Positions 8,613-16,348 of a DNA stretch of 64,000 nucleotides are shown in pieces; the first letter of the stretch is position 1; each line of letters starts with the position of its first letter. The position numbers and the translations under genes were made by a program. Under the pieces are notes generated by a model, which was given only the letters and a program-made list of their open reading frames with translations, was not told the DNA's origin and ran no database searches. The DNA lies in NCBI RefSeq assembly GCF_902497875.1, contig NZ_CABVHY010000020.1, positions 62,001 to 126,000 of the forward strand, written 5' to 3'. Source of the stretch: Pseudomonas fluorescens (GTDB taxonomy: Bacteria; Pseudomonadota; Gammaproteobacteria; Pseudomonadales; Pseudomonadaceae).

Positions 8613-10091
8613 CTACTCCGGCAATTCCGCCATCCCGTCCACATCGGTCATCGCTCGCTCCAGCAGGTCCGCCGGCAGGCTTTTGCTGGCCCGAGCGCCG
8701 AGTAACTTGAGCTGCTCGCTGCGGCTGATCAGATTGCCGCGGCCTTCAGTCAGTTTGTTGCGTGCCGCACTGTAGGCTTTGTCCAGTTGCTGCAGGCGGT
8801 TGCCGACTTCGTCCAGGTCCTGGATGAACAGCACAAACTTGTCGTACAGCCAGCCAGCCCGCTCGGCGATTTCCCGGGCGTTCTGGCTCTGGCGTTCCTG
8901 TTTCCACAAGCTGTCGATGACCCGCAACGTTGCCAGCAAGGTGGTCGGGCTGACGATGACAATGTTGCGGTCGAAAGCTTCCTGAAACAGGTTCGGCTCC
9001 GCTTGCAATGCCGCCGAGAAAGCCGCTTCGATCGGCACGAAAAGCAGTACGAAATCCAGGCTGTGCAGGCCTTCCAGACGTTTGTAGTCCTTACCGGCCA
9101 GGCCTTTGACATGGTTGCGCAGAGACAACACGTGCTGCTTCAAAGCGACCTGGCCGATCACCTCGTCATCGGCAGCCACGTACTGCTGATAAGCGGTGAG
9201 GCTGACCTTGGAATCGACCACTACCTGCTTGTCGCCGGGCAGCATGATCAGCACGTCCGGCTGAAAACGCTCGCCATCCGGGCCCTTGAGGCTGACTTGG
9301 GTCTGGTATTCGCGGCCCTTTTCCAGGCCCGCATGTTCAAGCACTCGCTCGAGAATCAGCTCACCCCAGTTGCCTTGGGTTTTCTGGCCTTTGAGGGCCC
9401 GAGTCAGATTAGTCGCCTCGTCACTCAGACGCAGATTCAACTGCTGCAGACGCTCCAGCTCCTTGGCGAGGGAGAAGCGCTCGCGAGCTTCGGCCTGATA
9501 GCTTTCTTCAACGCGTTTTTCAAACGACTGGATGCGTTCTTTCAGCGGATCGAGCAACTGCCCCAGGCGCTGCTGACTGGTTTCGGCAAAGCGCTGCTCA
9601 CGCTCATCGAAGATTTTTCCGGCCAGTTCCGCAAACTGTGCGCGCAGCTCATCCCGCGAGCCTTGCAGGTCACTCAGGCGTTGTTGATGGCTTTCCTGCT
9701 GTTCACGCAGCTCGGCGTTAAGCGACGCTGCCTGAGCGTCCAGGCGGCGTAACTCGGCCTCCTTGCTGCTGCGCTCCAGGTTCCAGGCGTGGGCTGCGTC
9801 GCGCGCGTTGTCACGCTCGATCTGCAACAGTTCGACCTCACGGCGAACCGCGGCCAGATCCGCTTGTTTAGTGGCATTGGCCTGGCTCAGGTCGCTGATT
9901 TCATCGCGGCTGGCATCGAGCTGGGCATTGAGTCCCTCTTGCGCCAGTTGGGCGGTGCTCAGACGTTCTTCGAGCAACGACAGCTCGGATTGTCGGGCAC
10001 TCAGGCGTCGCTGAACGTGCCAAACCCATACTAATAGCGGCAGCGCAGCACCCGCCAGCCCCAGCAATACGCTGGTCAAGTCCATCGCCAT
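8613..10091 (-). CDS. rmuC: DNA recombination protein RmuC
   Basis: A 492-aa protein: one N-terminal membrane helix, then a long Glu/Gln/Arg-rich coiled coil (about residues 30-200), then the conserved RmuC domain with segments TQGNWGELILERVLEHAG and VVDSKVSLTAY. RmuC limits inversions and DNA rearrangements and has a PD-(D/E)XK-like nuclease core. AGGAG lies five bases before ATG 10091, which supports this start over an in-frame GTG two codons upstream. It appears to be followed by a 107-aa Sel1-like gene reading in the same direction from upstream. Confidence 0.95.
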   Translation of the reverse strand: MAMDLTSVLLGLAGAALPLLVWVWHVQRRLSARQSELSLLEERLSTAQLAQEGLNAQLDASRDEISDLSQANATKQADLAAVRREVELLQIERDNARDAAHAWNLERSSKEAELRRLDAQAASLNAELREQQESHQQRLSDLQGSRDELRAQFAELAGKIFDEREQRFAETSQQRLGQLLDPLKERIQSFEKRVEESYQAEARERFSLAKELERLQQLNLRLSDEATNLTRALKGQKTQGNWGELILERVLEHAGLEKGREYQTQVSLKGPDGERFQPDVLIMLPGDKQVVVDSKVSLTAYQQYVAADDEVIGQVALKQHVLSLRNHVKGLAGKDYKRLEGLHSLDFVLLFVPIEAAFSAALQAEPNLFQEAFDRNIVIVSPTTLLATLRVIDSLWKQERQSQNAREIAERAGWLYDKFVLFIQDLDEVGNRLQQLDKAYSAARNKLTEGRGNLISRSEQLKLLGARASKSLPADLLERAMTDVDGMAELPE

Positions 10092-10152
10092 AACCACTCC
10101 TGCCGTTAGGGTAAAGCCTGAAGGTTAAACAAGGCGTGGGGCCAGGAACAGC

Positions 10153-10476
10153 TCAGTCTTCGATCTGACCCAGTTCGCGCTGTGCACACCGATCACCTGC
10201 GCGGGCGGCCTGGCGCAGCAGATCATGACCGATCCGCCGATCCCGGGCACTGCCGCATTCGCGACACATCAATTGGCCCAGACGACTTTGCGCAACGACC
10301 ACGCCGTCACGGGCCGGCTGCTTGAGCAAACGTCCGGCGAAGTGCTTGATATTCCGGTTGTCAGCCAGGCGCGGGCTGTCGAGCAGCCACATGGCGACAC
10401 GCAACGACAGGCGTTGGGGTGGGCTGACACCTGGAGGTGTGGAGGCAGCAGAGGATGGTATTGAACGAAACTTCAT
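10153..10476 (-). CDS. Small Sel1-repeat-like protein
   Basis: A 107-aa basic protein. The C-terminal half contains two SEL1/TPR-like helical units (segments QSRLGQLMCRECG and GHDLLRQAARAGD), so it may be a small solenoid that mediates protein contacts. ATG 10476 is chosen because the Pseudomonas family as I recall begins MKFRSI; the frame stays open further upstream but with an unconserved Arg/Thr-rich stretch. It lies directly upstream of rmuC on the same strand with 61 bases between, so the two may be co-transcribed. Function unknown. Confidence 0.7.
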   Translation of the reverse strand: MKFRSIPSSAASTPPGVSPPQRLSLRVAMWLLDSPRLADNRNIKHFAGRLLKQPARDGVVVAQSRLGQLMCRECGSARDRRIGHDLLRQAARAGDRCAQRELGQIED

Positions 10477-10583
10477 AAAGCACTGTGGGGTAGATCGGAA
10501 GGCGCGCCACTCTACTCCTTTTTTCGTACGGGTAAAGCCGAAAAAAATCCTGCACGCCCGTGCTAGAGCAAGCGCTTGGGACA

Positions 10584-10604
10584 ATCCACAGAAGCTGTGG
10601 ATAA
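10584..10604. promoter_or_regulatory. Head-to-head DnaA-box pair
   Basis: ATCCACA at 10584-10590 and TGTGGATAA at 10596-10604 form a perfect 7-base inverted repeat with a 5-base spacer. The right copy is an exact complement of the consensus DnaA box TTATCCACA; the left matches 7 of 9 positions. The site lies upstream of the Sel1-like gene. Confidence 0.5.
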
Positions 10605-10861
10605 CTCAGTGGACAACCGTCCCGCAACTCGCTCAAACCCCCATGGAACGGGGCCCGCAGTCAAACTGACGATTTTTTCACCAGTAAAAAAAAACGATGT
10701 TTTTCATTGACTTAAATTTTCACTGAAGGCAGAGACCTGCTGTAAGGCTGAAGTGACAGTGCTGTAACACGCCGCGCATCGATTGTGCACAAGTACCCAA
10801 GAAGCAGTTATATCAACCCACTTTTTTGGCACGTTCTGCAGGAGAAAACCGAAGGAGGAGC

Positions 10862-11014
10862 GTGACCGCCAGCACTTTCCAACTGCCACCCTTACAGACA
10901 TTCGGGCCTTGCATCGGCCAGATTCTGTGCTATTTGATCTCCCTGCCGCGGGGCCTGATTCGGCGATGTTTTTTGCCGAACACGGTTTTTTTGCTTGGCA
11001 CGCTTCCATTCTGA
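10862..11014 (+). CDS. Possible 50-aa hydrophobic small protein
   Basis: A GTG codon at 10862 follows AAGGAGGAG, close to a perfect Shine-Dalgarno sequence. The frame runs 50 codons to a TGA. The peptide has two hydrophobic stretches (GQILCYLISL and NTVFLLGTLPF) split by a short basic loop, so it could be a small membrane protein or a leader peptide. I do not recognise a family. The strong ribosome site is the only real evidence. Confidence 0.35.
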   Translation: MTASTFQLPPLQTFGPCIGQILCYLISLPRGLIRRCFLPNTVFLLGTLPF

Positions 11015-11352
11015 AACTCAATCCGTTACTATCCGCGGCGTTAGTACCAAGCTGAAAGTCAATTACGGTCGAACAAGTCCCCCGGTATACCTTCCCTAAA
11101 GAGAAGCTTCTACCGACAACACGGGATCGACCACCTCGATGGTTTCCAGGTATCACTTGCGACGACACTGCCTTTGATCGAAAGCAAAGGGTGTTGCGAA
11201 GTGCTCATACTCTGACCGAACCAACCTGCAGATTGATCAGGATCTTCACCCCGGGCCCAGAACCTTTGCCCTTGATGTGCTGCCTGCCCTCCTAAGTACC
11301 TACCTGCCAGCCCAAGCGCACATAAATCAAAGTGCTTCTAACTGGCTGCTTT

Positions 11353-11402
11353 GTTCCAGTCGGGTTCTTCGTTCGACCAACGGTGGTCGACGTTACTGGA
11401 AC
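11353..11402 (+). promoter_or_regulatory. Nested hairpin in the leader of the 74-aa gene
   Basis: GTTCCAGT (11353-11360) pairs with ACTGGAAC (11395-11402). Inside it TCGACCA (11373-11379) pairs with TGGTCGA (11384-11390) around an ACGG loop. Two nested perfect stems about 50 bases before an ATG suggest a structured 5' leader or an operator. Confidence 0.4.
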
Positions 11403-11454
11403 GTTTTAACGTTGCACGGTTCTTATCCGTGTCATTTGTAGGAACACCATAACC

Positions 11455-11679
11455 ATGTCGACTCAAATTCACACTCAGGATGCCATTCGCACCCTCACCA
11501 ATGCTTTTGCTCCAATGAACTGCCTGATCATGGCCGCTCGCAAAGGCTGCTTCAGCTTCACCCTGGTCAACGAACACGGCATCGCTCGTCACAGCGAACG
11601 CCTGTACCCCGATCAATACTCCAGCGCCGAGCCGCTGCAGGCCGTGATCGAGCGTACCCGTCAGGCACTGGTTGCCTGA
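11455..11679 (+). CDS. Small Pseudomonas protein (possibly DUF3509-like)
   Basis: A 74-aa protein. A short helix with TNAFAP leads into predicted strands (FSFTLVNEHGIARHSERL) and a C-terminal helix (LQAVIERTRQAL). The layout resembles the small Pseudomonas DUF3509 family, judged from memory. AGGAACACC precedes the ATG by a few bases. It is a single-gene unit: a long structured leader lies upstream and an intrinsic terminator downstream. Function unknown. Confidence 0.7.
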   Translation: MSTQIHTQDAIRTLTNAFAPMNCLIMAARKGCFSFTLVNEHGIARHSERLYPDQYSSAEPLQAVIERTRQALVA

Positions 11680-11703
11680 TACGCCAGAACGCTGAAAATT
11701 CAA

Positions 11704-11730
11704 AACCCTGCCTCAACCGCAGGGTTTTTT
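11704..11730 (+). terminator. Intrinsic terminator
   Basis: AACCCTGC and GCAGGGTT form an 8-base stem with a 7-base loop, followed by a run of T, 25 bases after the 74-aa gene. Confidence 0.85.
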
Positions 11731-11950
11731 ATTGCCTGAAGTTTCTGCTCCTACAGGAATGGCTTAAGCACCAACAGATATAACGGTTATAACTCGAAGC
11801 CGAAAATATTTTAAAAACAGTCCTTTACGGCACGAATATGACACTACACTTCAACTCAAGCGGCATGAACCGCTTACGGCGAGACTGAACTTCCCCACTG
11901 CTGCCAAGCCGCTCAGATCTCGCCACTCATTCACGCGTCTGGAGGGCTGT

Positions 11951-12433
11951 ATGGGTATCGCCGCCAGCGAGCTGTGCCGTTATGTGATCCGCCCGACGCT
12001 GATTTACCTCGGGTGCCACAGCCCGACCGCCGAATCACTGCTACTGGGTATTGCCGCCAGCCAATCGGCGCTCGGCTCCGCCCTGCATGACCGCCGCGGA
12101 CACGGCCTGTACCGGATTGCCGAACCTCGCCATCAGGCCCTCTGGGACCATTACCTGGCGCTGGATCCCGAACGCGCCAGCCTGGTTCGCGGCCTTGCCA
12201 GTCAACATGCCTTTCTCAAAGGACCGCACCTGGAGCTCACGGTCAACCTGCGTTACGCCACTGCCATCGCCTGGCTGCTGGTGGAGGAACAAAACACCCC
12301 CCTGCCCGAAGCGGATGATTTACTCGCAATGGCCAGAATCTGGCGACAGACATTTCACCCTCAAGGGCGCCTCAGGGACTTCACCTGCGCCTGGCAAACC
12401 TGCATATCCCTTCCCAATGAAATTGCCTGCTGA
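11951..12433 (+). CDS. Phage-like hypothetical protein
   Basis: A 160-aa protein with CTGGAGGGCTGT before the ATG. The pattern is like small phage structural/lysis-region proteins I recall from podo- and siphoviruses: an N-terminal YVIRPTLIYLG, then AESLLLGIAASQSALG, GLYRIAEPRHQALWDHYL, LASQHAF, and finally NLRYATAIAWLL with a PEADD turn. The segment around residues 30-55 has a goose-lysozyme-like (transglycosylase) flavour, but the phage-typical catalytic Glu position (AAxES) reads ASQSA here. No other phage genes are nearby. Probably a domesticated phage gene. Confidence 0.6.
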   Translation: MGIAASELCRYVIRPTLIYLGCHSPTAESLLLGIAASQSALGSALHDRRGHGLYRIAEPRHQALWDHYLALDPERASLVRGLASQHAFLKGPHLELTVNLRYATAIAWLLVEEQNTPLPEADDLLAMARIWRQTFHPQGRLRDFTCAWQTCISLPNEIAC

Positions 12434-12578
12434 CAGGCGATTTTGCAACATCGCGCAATAAACCGTAAACCTGGTCCGATTGTCCTACAAAACCGCTCTA
12501 TCTCAAGCGATACAGCCTATAGCGCTGGAGCGAAAATGTTGGTAATTTTCGCCCCGGTGATCACCAAGAGTTCTAATA

Positions 12579-13850
12579 ATGAAAAAAGTAATGCTCAAAA
12601 CCACGCTTAGTCTTGCCGTTACGTTGGCATCCACCCAGATCTTCGCAAGTGGCTTTGCCGTCAACGAACAAAGCATCAGCGGGATGGGCACTGGATTCGC
12701 CGGACGTTCTTCTTCTGCCGATGATGCAAGCACAGTATTTGGCAACCCTGCCGGCATGTCGCGCCTCAAGCGTGAACAAGTCACCGGCGGTGCCGCCCTG
12801 ATCGATGCCTATACCGACATCCACGACGCCAGTTCCAGCCCTAACAGCGGCAGCAACAAAGGCGACATGGTGCCGCTCATTGCCGTCCCCATGGGTTACT
12901 ACGTCAAGCCAATCGATGAGCACTGGACTGTAGGTTTCGGCATGTACGCGCCGTTCGGCCTGGTAACCGACTACGAGAACAACTTTGCCGGTCGATATTT
13001 CGGCAGCAAAAGCGAAGTCACGGTCCTGACCCTGCAACCGACCATCAGCTATGCGTTCAACGACAAGGTGTCGATCGGTTTTGGTCCGACCATCAACCGT
13101 ATTGACGGCGCCCTGGAATCCAATCTGTCGATTACCCAGGCCGCGCCGGATGGCAAGGTCAAGATCGAGGGTGACGACACCGCGCTGGGCTTCAACGCCG
13201 GCGTCCTGGTGCAAGCCACCGACAGCACCCGCGTCGGCCTGACCTATCACTCGAAAGTGAAGTACAAGCTCGAAGGCAACACCAAGGTGAACTATGGCGT
13301 GCTGGGCCTGATCGGCCAGAACAGCAGCCAGAAGTATGACGCCTCGCTGGATATCACCACCCCCGAGTCCGTGGATTTCTCGGTCACCCACGCGCTGAAC
13401 GACCAGTGGACCCTCTACGCAGGCAGCACCTGGACCCGCTGGAGCCGCCTGAAAGAGATCACCGTCGAGAACGAGGGCGTGCCACCGATGCTGGCTGGAC
13501 AATTCGGGACCATCACCGAAGAGCAGAACTGGCACAACACCTGGGCTCATGCCATTGGCGCGTCCTATCAGTTGAACAAGCAATGGGTACTGCGCGGTGG
13601 TGTGTCGGTTGACCAGGCGCCAACCAACAACGTCGATCGCTCTCCGCGCATCCCGACGGGTGACCGGAAGGCCTTCAGCCTCGGCGCCGGCTGGAGCCCG
13701 ACTGAGGATCTGACCATTGACGTCGCCTATTCCTACCTCAAGGAAGACGATGCCAAGATCAACAACAGCAACAATCGTGGCCAGTCGTACAACGCCAAGT
13801 ATGAAAACTCGGCAAACGGCTTCGGTGTAGGCGCAACCTACAGGTTCTGA
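12579..13850 (+). CDS. Outer membrane transport protein, OmpP1/FadL/TodX family
   Basis: A 423-aa beta-barrel protein. A Sec signal peptide covers about residues 1-23 (cut after IFA). It is followed by the N-terminal hatch with GMGTGFAG and the signature NPAGM, then alternating amphipathic strands and a terminal aromatic residue (YRF) as needed for barrel insertion. FadL proteins take up long-chain fatty acids and other hydrophobic compounds across the outer membrane. AAGAG lies before the ATG, and an intrinsic terminator closes the single-gene unit. The substrate is not resolved; Pseudomonas has several FadL paralogues. Confidence 0.92.
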   Translation: MKKVMLKTTLSLAVTLASTQIFASGFAVNEQSISGMGTGFAGRSSSADDASTVFGNPAGMSRLKREQVTGGAALIDAYTDIHDASSSPNSGSNKGDMVPLIAVPMGYYVKPIDEHWTVGFGMYAPFGLVTDYENNFAGRYFGSKSEVTVLTLQPTISYAFNDKVSIGFGPTINRIDGALESNLSITQAAPDGKVKIEGDDTALGFNAGVLVQATDSTRVGLTYHSKVKYKLEGNTKVNYGVLGLIGQNSSQKYDASLDITTPESVDFSVTHALNDQWTLYAGSTWTRWSRLKEITVENEGVPPMLAGQFGTITEEQNWHNTWAHAIGASYQLNKQWVLRGGVSVDQAPTNNVDRSPRIPTGDRKAFSLGAGWSPTEDLTIDVAYSYLKEDDAKINNSNNRGQSYNAKYENSANGFGVGATYRF

Positions 13851-13886
13851 TTGCCTTTGATCCTGAACGGATCGCCAGTCGAACCC

Positions 13887-13925
13887 AAAAAAGCCTCGCA
13901 CTCTGCTACAGAGGCGGGGCTTTTC
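13887..13925 (+). terminator. Intrinsic terminator of the fadL-type gene
   Basis: AAAAGCCTCGC and GCGGGGCTTTT form the stem, with T residues following. It may also serve the converging gene at 13938-14489, since the A-rich left side reads as T on the minus strand. Confidence 0.8.
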
Positions 13926-13937
13926 AGTGGGCGTCGA

Positions 13938-14489
13938 TCAGGGTTTTGAAGCCAGGGCCTTTTCCACCGCGGCGATAAATTCTGGATTATCGGGCTTGGT
14001 CAGGCTGGAAAAGTTGGCTATCACCTTGCCCCGGCGGTCGACCACGTATTTGTAGAAATTCCATTTCGGCGCGCTGCTCTGTTGCGCCAGGATCTTGAAC
14101 AAATGAGTCGCATCCGGACCGCGGACTTTTTGCGGTTCGGTCATGGTGAAGGTCACGCCGTAGTTCACGTAACAGACCTTCGCCGTCTCGGCACCGTCCT
14201 TGGCTTCCTGCTTGAAGTCATTGGAGGGCACGCCGACCAATTCCAGGCCTTGCTCCTTGTAGTTTTGATACAGCGCCTCGAGCCCTTTGAACTGTGGGGC
14301 GAAGCCACAGAAGCTGGCGGTATTGACCACCACCAGCGGCTTGCCGGCAAAGCGCTCGCACAGATCAATGGACTCCTTGGCGTGCAACTTGGGCAATGAG
14401 CCTTGCAACAATGGCGGGCAATCGGCTGCCAGAGCCGAGCCACTGAATGCCACGAATAGAGCTGGAACCGCAAGCCAGCGCATCAGCAT
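13938..14489 (-). CDS. Periplasmic glutathione-peroxidase-like protein
   Basis: A 183-aa thiol peroxidase of the glutathione peroxidase family. A signal peptide (about residues 1-21, ending ALA) points to the periplasm, unlike the cytoplasmic BtuE type. The peroxidatic cysteine is Cys61 in NTASFCGF. The usual Asn/Trp elements appear as KWNFYKYVVDRRGK near the end. ATG 14489 has AAGGA seven bases upstream; a frame extending further upstream has no ribosome site. Probable role: reduction of lipid or other hydroperoxides using thioredoxin-like donors. Confidence 0.88.
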   Translation of the reverse strand: MLMRWLAVPALFVAFSGSALAADCPPLLQGSLPKLHAKESIDLCERFAGKPLVVVNTASFCGFAPQFKGLEALYQNYKEQGLELVGVPSNDFKQEAKDGAETAKVCYVNYGVTFTMTEPQKVRGPDATHLFKILAQQSSAPKWNFYKYVVDRRGKVIANFSSLTKPDNPEFIAAVEKALASKP

Positions 14490-14544
14490 GTTCAATGTCC
14501 TTGAAAGGTCGTCAAACTGCGAAGTTACTCGCCAAGAGGCACGC

Positions 14545-14667
14545 CTAGCAAGCACCCATGCCCAGCTGCATCAGCGCCAGGCCGCCCTGCTGCCAGCCCC
14601 ACCAGGCCAACGCCAGGAGCAAGGCCCCGAGCCCCAGGCCGACACACCAAGGCCAGATCCTGTTCAT
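14545..14667 (-). CDS. 40-aa membrane mini-protein overlapping the MFS gene
   Basis: The ATG at 14667 overlaps the TGA of the upstream MFS gene as ATGA, indicating translational coupling. The 40-residue product begins MNRIWPWC, has one strongly hydrophobic Gly/Leu/Ala/Trp-rich segment (about residues 8-24), a WQQGG turn and a second short hydrophobic stretch ending in Cys. It looks like a single-pass or hairpin membrane protein, perhaps an accessory subunit of the adjacent transporter. I recall similar tiny ORFs beside this MFS gene in other pseudomonads. Function unknown. Confidence 0.6.
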   Translation of the reverse strand: MNRIWPWCVGLGLGALLLALAWWGWQQGGLALMQLGMGAC

Positions 14668-15872
14668 GCCGCACTGACCTGTGCTTGCAGACGCGCAACC
14701 GGACGTTCACGTACCGGCCAGTTCAACGCAGCCGCCAGCAGGCTCAAGAGAATCGCCGCCTGCCAGATCAGCTCATAGCTGCCGGTTCGATCATAGACAA
14801 CCCCACCCAGCCAACCGCCGAGGAACGAACCCAGCTGATGGAAGAGGAACACGATGCCGCCGAGCATCGACAGGTTGCGCACGCCGAATAGCGTCGCCAC
14901 CGTGCCGTTGGTCAAGGGCACGGTCGACAGCCACAAGAAGCCCATGGCCATACCAAACAGATAAGCGCTGACCTGGGTCACCGGTGCCCAGAGGAATAGC
15001 CCGATCACCACCGCGCGCAGCAGGTACAGACCGGTCAGCAGCCGTGGCTTGGACATCCGCCCACCGAGCCAGCCAGCGGTGTAGGTACCGAAGATATTGA
15101 ACAGGCCGATCAATGCCAATACCGTGGTGCCGGTCGCTGCCGGTAGATGCTGGTCTACCAGGTACGCCGGCAAATGCACGCCGATAAACACCACCTGAAA
15201 GCCACAGACAAAAAAACCGAACGCCAGCAACCAGAAGCCGGAGTGCGAACAGGCCTCGCGCAAGGCTTCGGACAAGGTTTGCTCATGACCGGCCCGCGGC
15301 AGTGGATTGTCCTTGAGCATACTCACCAGCGGCACAATCAACGCCACCAGCAGACCCAGTACCAGCAGGGCTGCCGACCAGCCAAGCCAGCCGATTAATC
15401 CGAGGGTTCCCGGCAACATGGCGAACTGACCGAAAGAACCGGCGGCACTGGCGATACCCATGGCCATGCTGCGTTTCTCGGGAGCAACGGCACGCCCGAC
15501 CACCCCCAGAATCACCGAGAACGAGGTACCCGACAGGCCGATACCGATCAGTAAGCCAGCGCTCAGCGATAACGACCAGGCCGAGTCAGACAGCCCCATG
15601 AAGACCAACCCGAGGGCGTACAACACCCCGCCGACCAACACCACTTTCGCCGCACCGAAACGGTCGGCCAGCGCACCGGTAAAGGGTTGTGCCAGGCCCC
15701 AAATCAGGTTCTGCAAGGCGATGGCGAACGCAAACACTTCCCGTCCCCAGCCGAAATCGGCACTCATCGGCGCCAGAAACAGCCCAAAGCCATGCCGCAC
15801 CCCCAAGGACAATGCCAAGATCAGCGCACTCCCGAGTAGAACCCAACCGCTGGTACGCCACATCGATGTCAT
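14664..15872 (-). CDS. MFS transporter (oxalate:formate/monocarboxylate-like)
   Basis: A 402-aa twelve-helix transporter. FGLFLAPMSADFGWGRE near the N-terminus and GLAQPFTGALADRFGA in the helix 2-3 region fit the MFS_1 group close to oxalate/formate antiporters and monocarboxylate carriers. GGAG lies seven bases before ATG 15872. The gene is preceded by a perfect 16-base palindrome that recurs before the neighbouring MarR gene, so MarR control is likely. The stop overlaps a 40-codon gene. Substrate unknown. Confidence 0.88.
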   Translation of the reverse strand: MTSMWRTSGWVLLGSALILALSLGVRHGFGLFLAPMSADFGWGREVFAFAIALQNLIWGLAQPFTGALADRFGAAKVVLVGGVLYALGLVFMGLSDSAWSLSLSAGLLIGIGLSGTSFSVILGVVGRAVAPEKRSMAMGIASAAGSFGQFAMLPGTLGLIGWLGWSAALLVLGLLVALIVPLVSMLKDNPLPRAGHEQTLSEALREACSHSGFWLLAFGFFVCGFQVVFIGVHLPAYLVDQHLPAATGTTVLALIGLFNIFGTYTAGWLGGRMSKPRLLTGLYLLRAVVIGLFLWAPVTQVSAYLFGMAMGFLWLSTVPLTNGTVATLFGVRNLSMLGGIVFLFHQLGSFLGGWLGGVVYDRTGSYELIWQAAILLSLLAAALNWPVRERPVARLQAQVSAA

Positions 15873-15887
15873 TATTGTTCTCCGATA

Positions 15888-15903
15888 GCGGGTATATACC
15901 CGC
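15888..15903. promoter_or_regulatory. Palindromic operator before the MFS gene (MarR site)
   Basis: GCGGGTATATACCCGC is a perfect 16-base palindrome 16 bases upstream of the MFS start codon. A copy with one mismatch lies at 16333-16348 before the MarR gene. Length and symmetry suit a MarR dimer. Confidence 0.75.
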
Positions 15904-15924
15904 TTATGCTCGTACTAAATGCCT

Positions 15925-16329
15925 TCAGGACAGTTCGTCCAGCAAGGCCAGTAAGGTTTCGCGCTTCTCTGCACCCAATCGTTCGATTAAACGCTGTTGC
16001 GCCGCTTCCCATGCCGGCAACGCCGCCGCCAATCGCTCTTGCCCGGCCTCGGTAAGCAACACCACGCGATTACGATGATCTTCACCTTCGACCAGGGTCA
16101 CCAGTCCTTCGCCTTCCAGCACCCGCAAGTTGCGGCCCAGAGTGCTGCGGTCCAGGCCCATGGCGTGCGCCAGGGTCGAAATACTTGGCTGATCCAGGCG
16201 TTGCAAATTGCACAGCAAAGAATACTGCGCAACGTTGATCCCGAAGCCGTCGAGAGCGCCGTCGTAGTGCCTGCTGACGCCTCGAGCGGCGCGACGCAGG
16301 TTGGTACACAAACATTGAGAGGGAAGCAT
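15925..16329 (-). CDS. MarR family transcriptional regulator
   Basis: A 134-aa winged-helix protein. The central part (SISTLAHAMGLDRSTLGRNLRVLEGEGLV) is a clear MarR helix-turn-helix, followed by the wing EGEDHRNRVVLLTEAG. Two cysteines near the N-terminus (CLCTNLRRAAR) could allow redox sensing, though this is speculative. ATG 16329 has no clear Shine-Dalgarno sequence: the operator-like palindrome occupies 4-19 bases upstream, so the mRNA may be leaderless or nearly so. A longer frame upstream is less likely because it would put the palindrome inside the gene. It probably represses itself and the MFS gene 35 bases downstream. Confidence 0.88.
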   Translation of the reverse strand: MLPSQCLCTNLRRAARGVSRHYDGALDGFGINVAQYSLLCNLQRLDQPSISTLAHAMGLDRSTLGRNLRVLEGEGLVTLVEGEDHRNRVVLLTEAGQERLAAALPAWEAAQQRLIERLGAEKRETLLALLDELS

Positions 16330-16332
16330 GGT

Positions 16333-16348
16333 GCGTGTATATACCCGC
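16333..16348. promoter_or_regulatory. Second MarR operator, at the marR-type start
   Basis: GCGTGTATATACCCGC differs from the palindrome at 15888-15903 by one base. It lies four bases upstream of the MarR ATG, where bound repressor would block transcription start or early elongation. Confidence 0.7.

Larger units (their letters stand above)
10477..11454. other. Gene-poor stretch of about 980 bases
   Basis: No long gene is supported. The stretch contains a head-to-head DnaA-box pair (10584-10604), runs of A and T (10670-10720), a 50-codon ORF with a strong ribosome site (10862-11014) and a nested hairpin just before the gene at 11455. Antisense frames at 10704-11168 and 11338-11703 look like chance: no ribosome site and odd composition. 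It probably carries promoters and a long leader of the 11455 gene. Confidence 0.5.

Noticed and set aside
10704..11168. 154-codon minus-strand frame in the gene-poor stretch
   Set aside because: No ribosome site, Ser/Cys/Arg-rich composition and no recognisable segment.
10477..11454. Replication origin (DnaA boxes in AT-rich DNA)
   Set aside because: Only two boxes, no dnaA-dnaN or rpmH neighbours; insufficient for oriC.
11338..11703. 121-codon minus-strand frame over the 74-aa gene
   Set aside because: It overlaps a gene with a good ribosome site and terminator on the other strand.
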